Shown: positions 34,646-43,403 of the stretch, piece by piece
Numbering within the stretch: position 1 is the stretch's first letter
Layout of the letters: each line of letters starts with the position of its first letter
DNA from: JADLHS01 sp964553795
GTDB taxonomy: Bacteria; Verrucomicrobiota; Verrucomicrobiia; Limisphaerales; JADLHS01
Assembly: GCA_964553795.1 (NCBI GenBank)
Contig: CAZKMR010000027.1
Location: 1-46,039 of the forward strand
DNA length: 46,039 nucleotides
Reading direction: 5' to 3'
Translations under genes and position numbers: made by a program
The notes under the pieces: generated by a model
The model's input: the letters and a program-made list of their open reading frames with translations, nothing else
Databases searched by the model: none
What the model was told of the DNA's origin: nothing

Positions 34646-36358
34646 ATGCTGGCGGCGTGGCTGGCGCGGTTACCCGAACAACCGCGAGCGATTCTCAAAA
34701 CCTGTCTGTTCGGGCTCGCCGCGGCGTTCATCTCCGTGGCGTTTCATCTGGCGATGAGCGCCGTGTCTCATGCCGGGCTGGCGCGGTTGGCGCGGGAAAA
34801 CCAGACGACGTTTCTCTGGTCCAGTTTCGTATTGATCATGGGCACATCCCTGCTGTCGGGTTGGTTGCTCAACTCGTTTTGCCGGGACGCCGCCGGCAGC
34901 GGCATTCCGCAACTCAAAGCCTCTTTCTGGAAAAACTTCGGTTACGTGCCCTTCCGCGTCGTGTGGGTGAAATTTCTCGCCGCCACGCTGCAAATCGGCG
35001 GAGGCAGCAGTTTGGGGCGCGAAGGTCCCAGCGTGCAATTGGCCGGCGGCGCGGCGTCGCTGGTCGCCGGCATGGCAGGTGAACCCAAGCAAAAGCGGCG
35101 ACTTGGTGTTGCGACCGGCGCCGCAGCCGGACTCGCCGCCGCCTTCAACACCCCGCTGGCCGGCGTCACCTTTGTACTTGAAGAACTCATCGGCGATCTC
35201 AACAGCCGGCTGCTGGGCAGCGTTTTGCTTGGCGCGATGATCGGCGCGCTAGTCTCTCACGGCATCATTGGTCCACAACCCGCCTTTACGCTGGAAGCCA
35301 TCGGCGAACCTACCTGGCAATCCTACTTGCTCGTGCCCGTGGTGGCCGTGGCCGGAACTTTGGTCGGCATCGCCTTCCAGAAATCCGCGCTCGGACTGCG
35401 CGCCCGCCAGAAACGTTGGACCGGCATTCCGCTTTGGATGCGCCCAGCCGTGGGCGGCTTGATCTGTTGGGCGCTGGGCGTGTTTGTGTTTACGCAAACG
35501 GGACGACTCGGCGTCTTCGGTCTTGGCTATGAAGATTTATCAGCCGCACTCGCCGGCAATTTAGTCTGGCAGACAGCCGCGCTGTTGCTGGCGGCGAAAT
35601 TCGTCGCCACGGTCGCGTGCTACGGCACCGGCGGCTGTGGTGGCATTTTTTCGCCCACCCTGTTTTTCGGTGCGATGACCGGCCTGGGGCTCGCCGGGAT
35701 CGCGCAACCGTTCCTGCACTTGCCCGCCGAAAGCGTCGCCATGTTGGCCATCGTCAGCATGAGTGCCACGCTCGGCGCGGTGGTGCGCGCGCCGGTGACG
35801 AGCATTTTGATTGTATTCGAAATGACGCATCAGTTTTCGCTCGTGCCCCCGTTGATGCTCGCGGCCGTTATCAGTCAGGCCATCGCCCGCCGCATGGCGC
35901 ACCACAACTTTTACGACGCGCTACTCGAACAAGACGGACACCTGTTGGAGCGCTTCAGTCCGCCGCGCGATTTGCGCGAATGGCAGGACCAATCCGTCAT
36001 GCACCTGGCCAATCCCAAGCCGGTGATCATCGATTCGCTCGCGCCGGAGAAGATTCAAGAAGTGTTGCAGCGCCATCCATACGCGCAATTTCCCGTCGTC
36101 ATAAACGGCCAACTACGCGGGCTATTGACGCGTGAGGCTGCCAACCAGGCCCGGAAGCACGGCGGCGAACCGACCCTGGCCGAAGCGCGTGTCTGTCGGT
36201 CGACCTTGACGCTCCGCGCCGCGGAGATGCAATTGATCGAATCTCAAACCGGTGTCGTGCTCCTGCAGGATCGGCCGGACGGACCGTTGGTGGGCATGTT
36301 GACGTTGCACGACATCTTGCGCGCGCAACAGGCCGCCGTCGAACAAGGCAACGTCTGA
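34646..36358 (+). CDS. ClC family chloride channel/transporter with C-terminal CBS domains
   Basis: A 570-aa protein. The selectivity sequences are GSGIPQLK, GREGPSVQ (gating glutamate) and GGIFSPTLF. The helix after GVTFVLEELIG keeps the double glutamate of the proton pathway in H+/Cl- exchangers, so exchange rather than pure channel activity is plausible. The last ~100 residues form CBS-like repeats (MHLANPKPVIIDSLAP, GPLVGMLTLHDIL). ATG at 34646 follows a G-rich stretch (gggcgggtgaag); an earlier TTG at 34598 is possible. Ends 1 bp from the convergent permease gene. Confidence 0.92.
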   Translation: MLAAWLARLPEQPRAILKTCLFGLAAAFISVAFHLAMSAVSHAGLARLARENQTTFLWSSFVLIMGTSLLSGWLLNSFCRDAAGSGIPQLKASFWKNFGYVPFRVVWVKFLAATLQIGGGSSLGREGPSVQLAGGAASLVAGMAGEPKQKRRLGVATGAAAGLAAAFNTPLAGVTFVLEELIGDLNSRLLGSVLLGAMIGALVSHGIIGPQPAFTLEAIGEPTWQSYLLVPVVAVAGTLVGIAFQKSALGLRARQKRWTGIPLWMRPAVGGLICWALGVFVFTQTGRLGVFGLGYEDLSAALAGNLVWQTAALLLAAKFVATVACYGTGGCGGIFSPTLFFGAMTGLGLAGIAQPFLHLPAESVAMLAIVSMSATLGAVVRAPVTSILIVFEMTHQFSLVPPLMLAAVISQAIARRMAHHNFYDALLEQDGHLLERFSPPRDLREWQDQSVMHLANPKPVIIDSLAPEKIQEVLQRHPYAQFPVVINGQLRGLLTREAANQARKHGGEPTLAEARVCRSTLTLRAAEMQLIESQTGVVLLQDRPDGPLVGMLTLHDILRAQQAAVEQGNV

Positions 36359-36359
36359 T

Positions 36360-37403
36360 TTATCTCGCGCCGGAATCGGAATCCGTTTGAGGTTGCGACA
36401 CGATCATCGGCATCGCGCGGCGTTCGAGTTTGTCGCCAATACGCCAGAGCCACTCGAAACCGACGTTGAGCAGCAGTACCGCGAAAACCGCCAACGCAAG
36501 CCCCAGCCAGCCCAGCCGCGCCATCTCTTCGTGCATAGTCCAGATGAATTGAATCACACACAAAACCGCGACGACATAAAGCGTCGGTTTGCGCCCAATC
36601 TTCGTCACGATAAAAGCTCCTAACGGCGCGCCCAACGCCACAATCGGCGCGGCCGCCAGCCAGTTCTCAAAAACACCAGGCTGCACTCCGGTGAAGAGGT
36701 TTTTGGTCGCAATCCCCACCAGCGACGTAAACGCCATGATGATCACCGACGAGGGAATGGCCACTTTCAGATCCGCCCGCATCAACAGCACCATCACCGC
36801 GTAGAGAATCATATCAATGCCCACGCCTGTGACGGCGGCGACCGTCGCCCCCGCACCGAAACCAACGGCGAATCCGACATTGCGATCAAACCGATGCGCC
36901 GTCGGTGTTTCGCCAATGTTCGCGCAGATGTCTTTCGTCCGGCGCAGATGCAGCACGCCGAAACTCGCCCAGACCACCGCAAACACGACTTTGATCACAA
37001 TGCCCGGCACATGCGGCGCGATGAGAAAAATGCCCAGCGGCGTGCCAATCAGTGAACCTAGAAGCGCCCAACGCAGAATCACCCATTCCAACGCTTGCCG
37101 CCGACATAGAATGAAAATGCTCGCGCTCGTCATGCCGATGGATTGCACCGCAAAGCTGAAGTCACGTCCCAGCGTGGGTTCTTGTTTGAACAACAACACC
37201 AGAATTGGAAAGCCCACCGTGCCCCCGCCCATTGGGGTTGAACCCGCCACATACGACCCAAAAAACATCGCCACCGCGATGCCCCAATGCTCGCGCAACG
37301 TCTGCCAGTGATTGCCAACAATAATGAGGCTCAACCAGACGGTGTAAAACACCGCCAGCCAGACGATAAAGATCCAGAGTTTGGGGGACTTCGACGCCGC
37401 CAT
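36360..37403 (-). CDS. TauE/SafE family sulfite/sulfonate exporter-like permease
   Basis: A 347-aa protein with about eight to nine TM helices. The TauE/SafE half-repeat is seen twice: AGSTPMGGGTVGFPILVLLF in the first half and VAAVTGVGIDMILYAVMVLL in the second. A cytoplasmic loop, LRRTKDICANIGETPTAHRF, separates them. Members move sulfite, sulfonates or thiosulfate-type anions across the inner membrane. Sulfatases elsewhere in the window release sulfate, but a direct link is only inference. ATG at 37403 (MAASKSPK) is preferred over the longer frame. The divergent neighbour starts at 37543. Confidence 0.88.
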   Translation of the reverse strand: MAASKSPKLWIFIVWLAVFYTVWLSLIIVGNHWQTLREHWGIAVAMFFGSYVAGSTPMGGGTVGFPILVLLFKQEPTLGRDFSFAVQSIGMTSASIFILCRRQALEWVILRWALLGSLIGTPLGIFLIAPHVPGIVIKVVFAVVWASFGVLHLRRTKDICANIGETPTAHRFDRNVGFAVGFGAGATVAAVTGVGIDMILYAVMVLLMRADLKVAIPSSVIIMAFTSLVGIATKNLFTGVQPGVFENWLAAAPIVALGAPLGAFIVTKIGRKPTLYVVAVLCVIQFIWTMHEEMARLGWLGLALAVFAVLLLNVGFEWLWRIGDKLERRAMPMIVSQPQTDSDSGAR

Positions 37404-37542
37404 GCGGGCGATAGGAATAAGCCAACACTGCCGCGTGTCCAGTGGATTTCGGTATCCTCGCAAAGCAATCCGGAAGCGACGCAACCGTTTTCTCCGGCGG
37501 AAAGTTTGTGTCGCAGACAGCTTCGGCTAAATTCACCACCTG

Positions 37543-38607
37543 ATGGATCCGCTCACTCACGCATTGCTCGGCGCCAGCCTGGGATATGCCGCCTTCGGCA
37601 AAAAACTGGGCCGAACCGCCGCTGCCACGGCCGGCCTGGCTGCATTTGTTCCCGATGCCGACGTGTTCATTCGCAGCGCGAGCGATCCCCTGCTCGCCAT
37701 TGAACATCATCGCGGCTTTACTCACTCGCTTTTTTTCGCGCCCTTCGGCGCGGCTTTTGTCGCGGGTCTCTGGCTCTGGCATCGCAAATGGCGACCATTT
37801 GCAGGCTGGATTTGGCTGTGTTGCGCGCTGGCCTACTTCAGCCACTGCCTGCTGGATGCCGCGACCAGCTACGGCACGCAATTGTTCTGGCCGTTCACCA
37901 ACGCGCGCATCGGTTGGGATTTTATCTCGATCATTGATCCTATTTTCACCTTCGCGCTGTTGCTGGGATTAATCCTTTCATTACTAGGGAAACGAATCGT
38001 CTTTGCGCGGGCCGGCCTGACCATCGCATTGACCTATCTCGCGCTCGGCGCAATGCAACACTCCCGTGCGCTGGCGGCGCAACAGCAACTGGCCACGCAA
38101 CGTGGTCATACCATTGAACGCCGCGAAGTCATGCCCACCCTCGCCAACAATCTCGTCTGGCGCGCGCTTTACACGCACGAGGGGAAAATTTACGCCGACC
38201 GCATTCGCGTCGGCTGGTTCTCGGCTGCGACCGTGGTGGAAGGTTGGTCGCTGCCGTGCGTCACGAAATCCGATCTCACCGAATTTGAACGCACGCGCAA
38301 TCAGCTTCAGTCCTTCGAACGCTTCAACTGGTTTTCGGAAGGTTGGGTCGCACGCAGTCCCTCGGATGCCACGGTGCTCGGCGACATGCGGTATTCACTT
38401 TCCAGCGATGCGTTCGATCCGATCTGGGGCATTCGCTTCACTGCGCCAGATTCGCCAGCGGAAGTGGAATGGGTGAATCGCGCGCCCGATCGTCGCATCA
38501 GTCTCAGCGCCTTGTGGGAGGAAATTTCCGGGCAAGACGAACGCTACCGTCCCTTGGCAGCACAAGTGCGAAACTTTGCGAGCGAGGCCGAGGTGAGCGC
38601 GCGTTAA
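37543..38607 (+). CDS. YdjM/DUF457-like membrane-bound metal-dependent hydrolase
   Basis: A 354-aa protein. The N-terminus MDPLTHALLG, FVPDADVFIR, HHRGFTHSLFF and FSHCLLDAATSYG contain the His/Asp metal ligands of the YdjM (DUF457) family, placed between TM helices. Further TM helices occur at about 125-155 and 160-180, then a soluble domain of about 160 residues (GWFSAATVVEGW). The substrate is unknown; the family has been linked to LexA-regulated membrane proteins in enterobacteria. It converges with ileS, with a 14-bp gap. Confidence 0.88.
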   Translation: MDPLTHALLGASLGYAAFGKKLGRTAAATAGLAAFVPDADVFIRSASDPLLAIEHHRGFTHSLFFAPFGAAFVAGLWLWHRKWRPFAGWIWLCCALAYFSHCLLDAATSYGTQLFWPFTNARIGWDFISIIDPIFTFALLLGLILSLLGKRIVFARAGLTIALTYLALGAMQHSRALAAQQQLATQRGHTIERREVMPTLANNLVWRALYTHEGKIYADRIRVGWFSAATVVEGWSLPCVTKSDLTEFERTRNQLQSFERFNWFSEGWVARSPSDATVLGDMRYSLSSDAFDPIWGIRFTAPDSPAEVEWVNRAPDRRISLSALWEEISGQDERYRPLAAQVRNFASEAEVSAR

Positions 38608-38621
38608 TTATTCCCGCGCCG

Positions 38622-41561
38622 TTAGGCTTCAAATGATGCAACCGCTCCGGCACAACGCCCGCACAACGTCGGATGCTTTGCATTCGCGCCGATGTCGGTT
38701 TCCCAATGCCAGCAGCGCTCGCACTTTTGTCCGTCGGCTTTGCTGACGGTGGCGAAGACCGTTTCGCCGCCTTCTTCGTTAAGTTGCACTTGCGACACAT
38801 TCAACAACTCGCGCAACGCATCCAGGTTCAACTTCGCATCAAGCAACAATGCGCCTTTGCCATTCAACGTGACCTTGGCTTCGAGTGACTTGCCGATTTG
38901 TTTTGCCTGTCGGGCCTTCTCTAACTCCGGTAAAGCAAGCTCGCGCAACACGAACAGATTCTTCCAAGAATCCACTTCGGATTCTTTGCGAACCAAGCCG
39001 CCAGTCTTCCACGTTGAGACGTGAACGCAGGCCGCAGGTTTTCCGGGAACGAGTTCCCACGCTTCATCAGCAGTAAACGCGATGATGGGCGACAGCATCT
39101 GACACAAACCCGTCACCAGCCGATATAACGCCGTTTGCGTGGAGCGCCGCTTCGGCGAATCCGCCGCATCGGTGTACATGCGGTCCTTGATGACATCGTG
39201 ATAAACCGCCGAAAGCTCCACCGCGACAAACTGACTCAGCTTCTGATACACGACGTGAAACTCGCATTTGTCGTATGCGTCGCAAACGTCCTGTTCCAGT
39301 TTGGCAAACTCTCCGAGAATCCACCGATCAAGTCCCGTGAGCTTGTCGTCCGCCACCGTGTGCTTCGCGGGATCGAAGTCATAGAGGTTCGAGAGTTGGT
39401 AGCGCAGCGCGTTGCGGATGCCGCGATATGTCTCGCCGACCTTGTTGATGCGTTCCTCGCTGACGACGATGTCGTTGCGAAAATCCTGAGACGCGACCCA
39501 CAGCCGCACCACGTCCGCGCCATATTTTTTCACGTAGGCCTCGGCCGTCTGCGGCTTTTCGTAAGCGCCCTGTTTGCTCTTGGAAATCTTTTCGCGATCC
39601 GCATCTACCATGAAGCCGTGCGTCAACACCGTCTTAAACGGCGCCGCGCCATTGCCCGCGAGCGACAGCAGCAACGACGATTGAAACCAGCCGCGATGTT
39701 GGTCGCTGCCTTCGAGATACATGTCGGCCTGCCATGGGAGCGCGGGTCTGTGACCCGCAGCATCGTTCGCGGAATCTTCGACGTTCGGAGTTGCTGCGGG
39801 TCGCAGACCCGCGCTCCGGTGCGCAAGTTCCATTCGCCGCATCAGCACCGCCCGCGATGACGATCCAGAATCAATCCAGACGTCCAGCGTGTCGTTGGAT
39901 TTGGCAACCGCGTCTGCGCCCGTCCAATCCTTCGGCTTCACTGCGGCCCAGAGCTCCGCAACGGATTTCTCGAACCACACGTTCGAGCCGTGTTGTTCGA
40001 TCAACGCAGCAGCATTGCGGACGATTTGCGCATCAAGGATGGCTTCACCCTTCGCGTCGTAAAATGCTGGGATCGGCACGCCCCAAGTGCGCTGACGACT
40101 GATGCACCAGTCGGGCCGCGATTGTACTGCGCCTTTGATGCGATTGACGCCCCAGTCGGGAATCCAGCTCACGCGATCAATTTCAGCGAGGGCTTGCTGT
40201 CTGAACGTAGCCGCCGACGTGAGGAGGCGGTCGGCTTCAATTGCGTCTGTCCGCCTCGTTACCTCGGCGGCTACATGATCAATCTTGATGAACCACTGAT
40301 CCATCGCGCGGAAGATGATCGGCGTCTTGCTGCGCCAGCAATGCGGGTAGCTGTGATGGTAATTCTCCTGATGCAGCAGCGCCTTGCGAACGCGCAACTC
40401 ATGCAGCACGGCTTCGTTCGCGTCGCTCTTGCCGTGTTTGGCGAGCGTGGATTTGCCGAGCATCTCCGCGGGGAATTGCTGCTCGACCGGCAAATCGTTC
40501 GTGTAAGCGAGCGCGCCGTCGTCGTTCACCGGCGAATAGATCGGCAGGCCATGGGCGCGGCCGAGATTATAGTCGTCCGTGCCGTGACCGGGCGCGATGT
40601 GAACGAAGCCCGTGCCCGTGTCGTTCGTGACGAAATTATCGCCGGCGAACAATTTTCCGGTGCGATTGCAGAACGGATGTTGATACTCGACGGACTTCAG
40701 GTGCTCACCGTCGAGACTGCGGACGATCTGATAATCCTGCCAGCCGCATTTCTCGGCGATGGCCGAGAGCAACATGGCGGACACGATAAATTGCTCCTCA
40801 CCAACCTGCACAAGCGAGTAGCTGAACGTGGAGTTATAGGCGACCGCGAGATTCGCGGGCAACGTCCAAGGCGTCGTCGTCCAGATGACGATGTTCACGC
40901 CGGGCCGACCAACGACCGGGAATTTCACGAACACGCTCTGGCTGACGTGATCAGCGTATTCGACCTCCGCTTCCGCCAACGCCGTGCGCGCCGGGATGCT
41001 CCAATAAATCGGCTTCTTGCCGCGATAGACGAAGCCCTTCTCGACGATGTCCGCGAACAGGCGCAGTTCATCCGCTTCGTATTCCTTGTTCAGCGTGAGA
41101 TAAGGATTCTCCCAATCGCCGAGCACACCGAGGCGTTTGAACTGGGTGCGCTGCAGATCAATGTATTTGCGCGCGTAGGCATCGCAGGCTTTGCGGATTG
41201 TGGCGGCATCGGCGCTTGTGTCGCCGGCTTTGCGCATCTCGGTCGTGACCTTGAACTCAATCGGTAGCCCGTGACAATCCCAACCGGGGATGTAGGGCGC
41301 GCTTTTGCCGCGCAACGTCTGATACTTGACGATGATGTCCTTGAGAATCTTGTTCAGCGCCGTGCCGATGTGGACGTCGCCGTTGGCGAAAGGCGGGCCG
41401 TCGTGCAGGACGAATTTCTCGGCGTCTTTGCGCGCGGCTTGAATTTGCGCGTAAAGATTGGCGGCTTCCCACTTCTTGAGACGTTCGGGCTCGCGCGTCA
41501 CGAGGTCGGCCTTCATCGCGAAGTCCGTGCGCGGGAGATTGAGTGTGTCTTTGTATTCCAT
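38622..41561 (-). CDS. ileS: Isoleucyl-tRNA synthetase with an in-frame palindromic insertion
   Basis: A 979-aa protein starting at the ATG at 41561 (MEYKDTLNLPRTDF). The class I signatures are HIGT in PFANGDVHIGTALNKI and KISKS in EKISKSKQG; the C-terminal zinc site is CERCWHWE with CGRCAG. The editing domain carries WTTTPWTLPANLA and GTGFVHIAPGHG. It charges tRNA-Ile in the cytoplasm. An unusual run of about 27 residues at about 582-608, between MRRMELA and PWQADMYLEGSDQ, is encoded by an 81-bp inverted-repeat element (39737-39817). Other IleRS have a near-direct join there, so it is an insertion. Frame is kept, and the gene looks otherwise intact. It lies 285 bp from rsmH. Confidence 0.95.
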   Translation of the reverse strand: MEYKDTLNLPRTDFAMKADLVTREPERLKKWEAANLYAQIQAARKDAEKFVLHDGPPFANGDVHIGTALNKILKDIIVKYQTLRGKSAPYIPGWDCHGLPIEFKVTTEMRKAGDTSADAATIRKACDAYARKYIDLQRTQFKRLGVLGDWENPYLTLNKEYEADELRLFADIVEKGFVYRGKKPIYWSIPARTALAEAEVEYADHVSQSVFVKFPVVGRPGVNIVIWTTTPWTLPANLAVAYNSTFSYSLVQVGEEQFIVSAMLLSAIAEKCGWQDYQIVRSLDGEHLKSVEYQHPFCNRTGKLFAGDNFVTNDTGTGFVHIAPGHGTDDYNLGRAHGLPIYSPVNDDGALAYTNDLPVEQQFPAEMLGKSTLAKHGKSDANEAVLHELRVRKALLHQENYHHSYPHCWRSKTPIIFRAMDQWFIKIDHVAAEVTRRTDAIEADRLLTSAATFRQQALAEIDRVSWIPDWGVNRIKGAVQSRPDWCISRQRTWGVPIPAFYDAKGEAILDAQIVRNAAALIEQHGSNVWFEKSVAELWAAVKPKDWTGADAVAKSNDTLDVWIDSGSSSRAVLMRRMELAHRSAGLRPAATPNVEDSANDAAGHRPALPWQADMYLEGSDQHRGWFQSSLLLSLAGNGAAPFKTVLTHGFMVDADREKISKSKQGAYEKPQTAEAYVKKYGADVVRLWVASQDFRNDIVVSEERINKVGETYRGIRNALRYQLSNLYDFDPAKHTVADDKLTGLDRWILGEFAKLEQDVCDAYDKCEFHVVYQKLSQFVAVELSAVYHDVIKDRMYTDAADSPKRRSTQTALYRLVTGLCQMLSPIIAFTADEAWELVPGKPAACVHVSTWKTGGLVRKESEVDSWKNLFVLRELALPELEKARQAKQIGKSLEAKVTLNGKGALLLDAKLNLDALRELLNVSQVQLNEEGGETVFATVSKADGQKCERCWHWETDIGANAKHPTLCGRCAGAVASFEA
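39737..39817. repeat. Palindromic REP-like element inserted in frame inside ileS
   Basis: Two 26-bp arms, 39737-39762 and 39792-39817, are inverted copies with one mismatch (core gcgggtctgtgacccgc). A 29-bp loop separates them. Total length is 81 bp, exactly 27 codons, so the reading frame is unbroken and the insertion encodes A/G/R/P-rich sequence (SAGLRPAATP...AAGHRPAL). Confidence 0.9.
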
Positions 41562-41691
41562 CGCTAAATAAGAGCGCAGACGGTAGCAAACCGTCGGCGT
41601 ACGAGTCAAACGCGGCGGGGAAACGGTAATATCCCAATTTAACGGAGCACAACTGTGTCGTGCGCGACGAGCGCCGCTTTGCCTGGTAGCC

Positions 41692-41733
41692 GTTCTCGCG
41701 CTGCGAGAACGCCGCCCGCGCAACAGCGGGCGG
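41692..41733. repeat. REP-like palindrome pair between rsmH and ileS
   Basis: gttctcgcgctgcgagaac (41692-41710) is followed by ccgcccgc-gcaaca-gcgggcgg (41712-41733). The first hairpin matches the last hairpin of the BIME at 5162-5282, so it is the same family. The remainder of the 285-bp gap shows no other clear feature. Confidence 0.75.
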
Positions 41734-41846
41734 AACAAACTAACGGGATAGAGCGATGGCCGAAGAGATTTACGCCGCTGCACGCATCGTTACGGATCGC
41801 AGCGCGAGCCGTGCTACCGTTGACCAGCAGGAAATCCACTCATCCA

Positions 41847-43081
41847 TCAATCCATCAATCCATTACCCCGTCCGCGCTTCGCCCACCGCAGCTTCGCCGG
41901 TCCGGAACGCGGATTGGTATTCCGCTCCTCGGCCGTCGGTCGCATCACCTCACGCGCAATCTCCGCATAAACTCCATCGCGAAAGCCCTGCTCAAACGCC
42001 TTCTTCACGCGGCGATCTTCGCCCGAATGAAACGTCAAAATCGCCACACGACCGCCGGGATTGAGACACGCCGGCAAGTTTCGCAGAAATGTTTCGAGCG
42101 CGGAAAACTCGTCGTTCACCGCGATTCGTAGCGCCTGAAACACGCGCCGCACCGTGAGGTCAAGTTCGTCTTTGCCGACTCGCGACAGCGTGGCGCGAAT
42201 GGCATCAACTAGCTCTCGCGTGGTCGCAAAAGATTTGCCCGCGAGTAACGGAGCCAGTTTGGTTGAATGCGGTTCGTCCGAGTTTTCCACCAACAAGTCG
42301 GCCAGGGCCTCGGCTTTGATGCGTTCCAAAAAATGCGCGGCAGATTGCCCGCGCTGCGGATTCATGCGCATGTCGAGCGGACCGTCCAGTTTCACAGAAA
42401 AGCCGCGCGCCGGATCGTCAATCTGCATCGAAGACACGCCGAGATCCGCGAGAACTACGTCCGCACCGGCCAATTCCGCTTGTGCGAGCACTTGCGGCAG
42501 GCCGGCAAAATTGCTGCGGTGCGCCGTGAACACTTCCGCGCCGAACCCCGCCGCACGCAANNNNNNNNNNNNNNNNNNNNNNNNNNNNNNNNNNNNNNNN
42601 NNNNNNNNNNNNNNNNNNNNNNNNNNNNNNNNNNNNNNNNNNNNNNNNNNNNNNNNNNNNCAAAATTGCTGCGGTGCGCCGTGAACACTTCCGCGCCGAA
42701 CCCCGCCGCACGCAAACGCGCTTCCGTCTTTGGCAATTCAATCGGATCGGCATCCAGCCCCAGCAAACGTCCTCCCGGTACTAATCGCGGCAGGATTTCA
42801 CGCGTGTGCCCGCCGTAACCGAGCGTCGCGTCCACCGCCACCTCGCCCGGCTGCGGCGCAAGCACGTCAAGAATTTCCGCGACCATGATCGAGCGATGCG
42901 TGCCCGCCGGCGTTTTTCCAGACGCTTTAACCTTTGCGACCGTCTCCGCGTAACGCTCCGGATTATGCTCCTTGTATTTCTCGTCGAACCGCCGCGGATG
43001 CGTGCCGCGATACCGCGGACGCCGCTTATGCGGTTTGGCGGTCGGGTCGTAAGGCGGAATGGGCGCGGCAGCGTCAGACAT
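41847..43081 (-). CDS. rsmH: 16S rRNA (cytosine1402-N4)-methyltransferase RsmH, long N-terminal extension, split by an assembly gap
   Basis: SAM motif VDATLGYGGHTREIL, then LGLDADP, ADLGVSSMQIDDPARGFS, the RsmH-typical LDMRMNP, and the C-terminal LTFHSGEDRRVKKAF. A 100-N run (42561-42660) interrupts it, but 42506-42560 and 42661-42715 are identical. With the overlap collapsed the frame is continuous at 359 aa. About 60 basic residues (KPHKRRPRYRGTHPRR...) precede the usual start of the family fold, which begins near THRSIMVAEIL. The enzyme methylates C1402 in the decoding centre. No mraZ or fts genes are adjacent, so it is outside a normal dcw cluster. Confidence 0.92.
42561..42660. other. 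Assembly gap (100 N) with a duplicated 55-bp flank, inside rsmH
   Basis: Bases 42506-42560 equal 42661-42715. As at 17731, the N run probably stands for a zero-length or negative gap. Confidence 0.9.
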
Positions 43082-43166
43082 CTGCCGCAGTGTCTAAAAT
43101 GTTCACCCCTTACGCGAGTTGGAAAGAAGCACCGCAGCGTCATGGGGCATCTCACTTTCTGGCAGC

Positions 43167-43314
43167 GGGGAGCGCACGCGCCCTCGCGTGCGGCGGTGGC
43201 CGCCTCGGCCATCGCACTCGAGCGCGCCACCGCGCGAGCTTCCAACGCGCGGTGGCGCGCGTTGTTCCGGCTGCGAGGCGCAGCCGGTCGCACGCGAGGG
43301 CGCGTGCGCTCCCC
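43167..43314. mobile_element. Nested palindromic element (MITE-like)
   Basis: A 148-bp element with perfect 26-bp terminal inverted repeats (43167-43192 and 43289-43314, starting ggggagcgcacgcgccctcg). Nested within is a perfect 15-bp inverted repeat (43223-43237 with 43246-43260, cgcgcggtggcgcgc) and a small hairpin at 43268-43286 (ccggctgcgaggcgcagccgg-like). No credible ORF. It fills much of the 322-bp gap upstream of rsmH. Confidence 0.8.
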
Positions 43315-43333
43315 ATGCCGCAATTAAACCACT

Positions 43334-43392
43334 CCGGAAGGCCTTTCCGCCAGGCTGGAAGCCCGGCTTTACGGCAGGCGAGACGCCCGCCG
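43334..43392. repeat. Possible further REP-like units
   Basis: Tandem imperfect hairpins: ggaaggcctttcc, aggctggaagcccggct and ggcaggcgagacgcccgcc. The form (palindrome, gctttacgg linker, palindrome) resembles REP elements, but pairing is imperfect. Confidence 0.4.
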
Positions 43393-43403
43393 CCACGCCG
43401 CGA

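Noticed and set aside
39990..41267. 425-codon open frame on the plus strand
   Set aside because: Antisense to ileS; codon shadow of a conserved gene.
42781..43323. Arginine-rich frames across the start of rsmH and the nested palindrome
   Set aside because: They read through the 148-bp palindromic element in several frames on both strands; not protein-coding.
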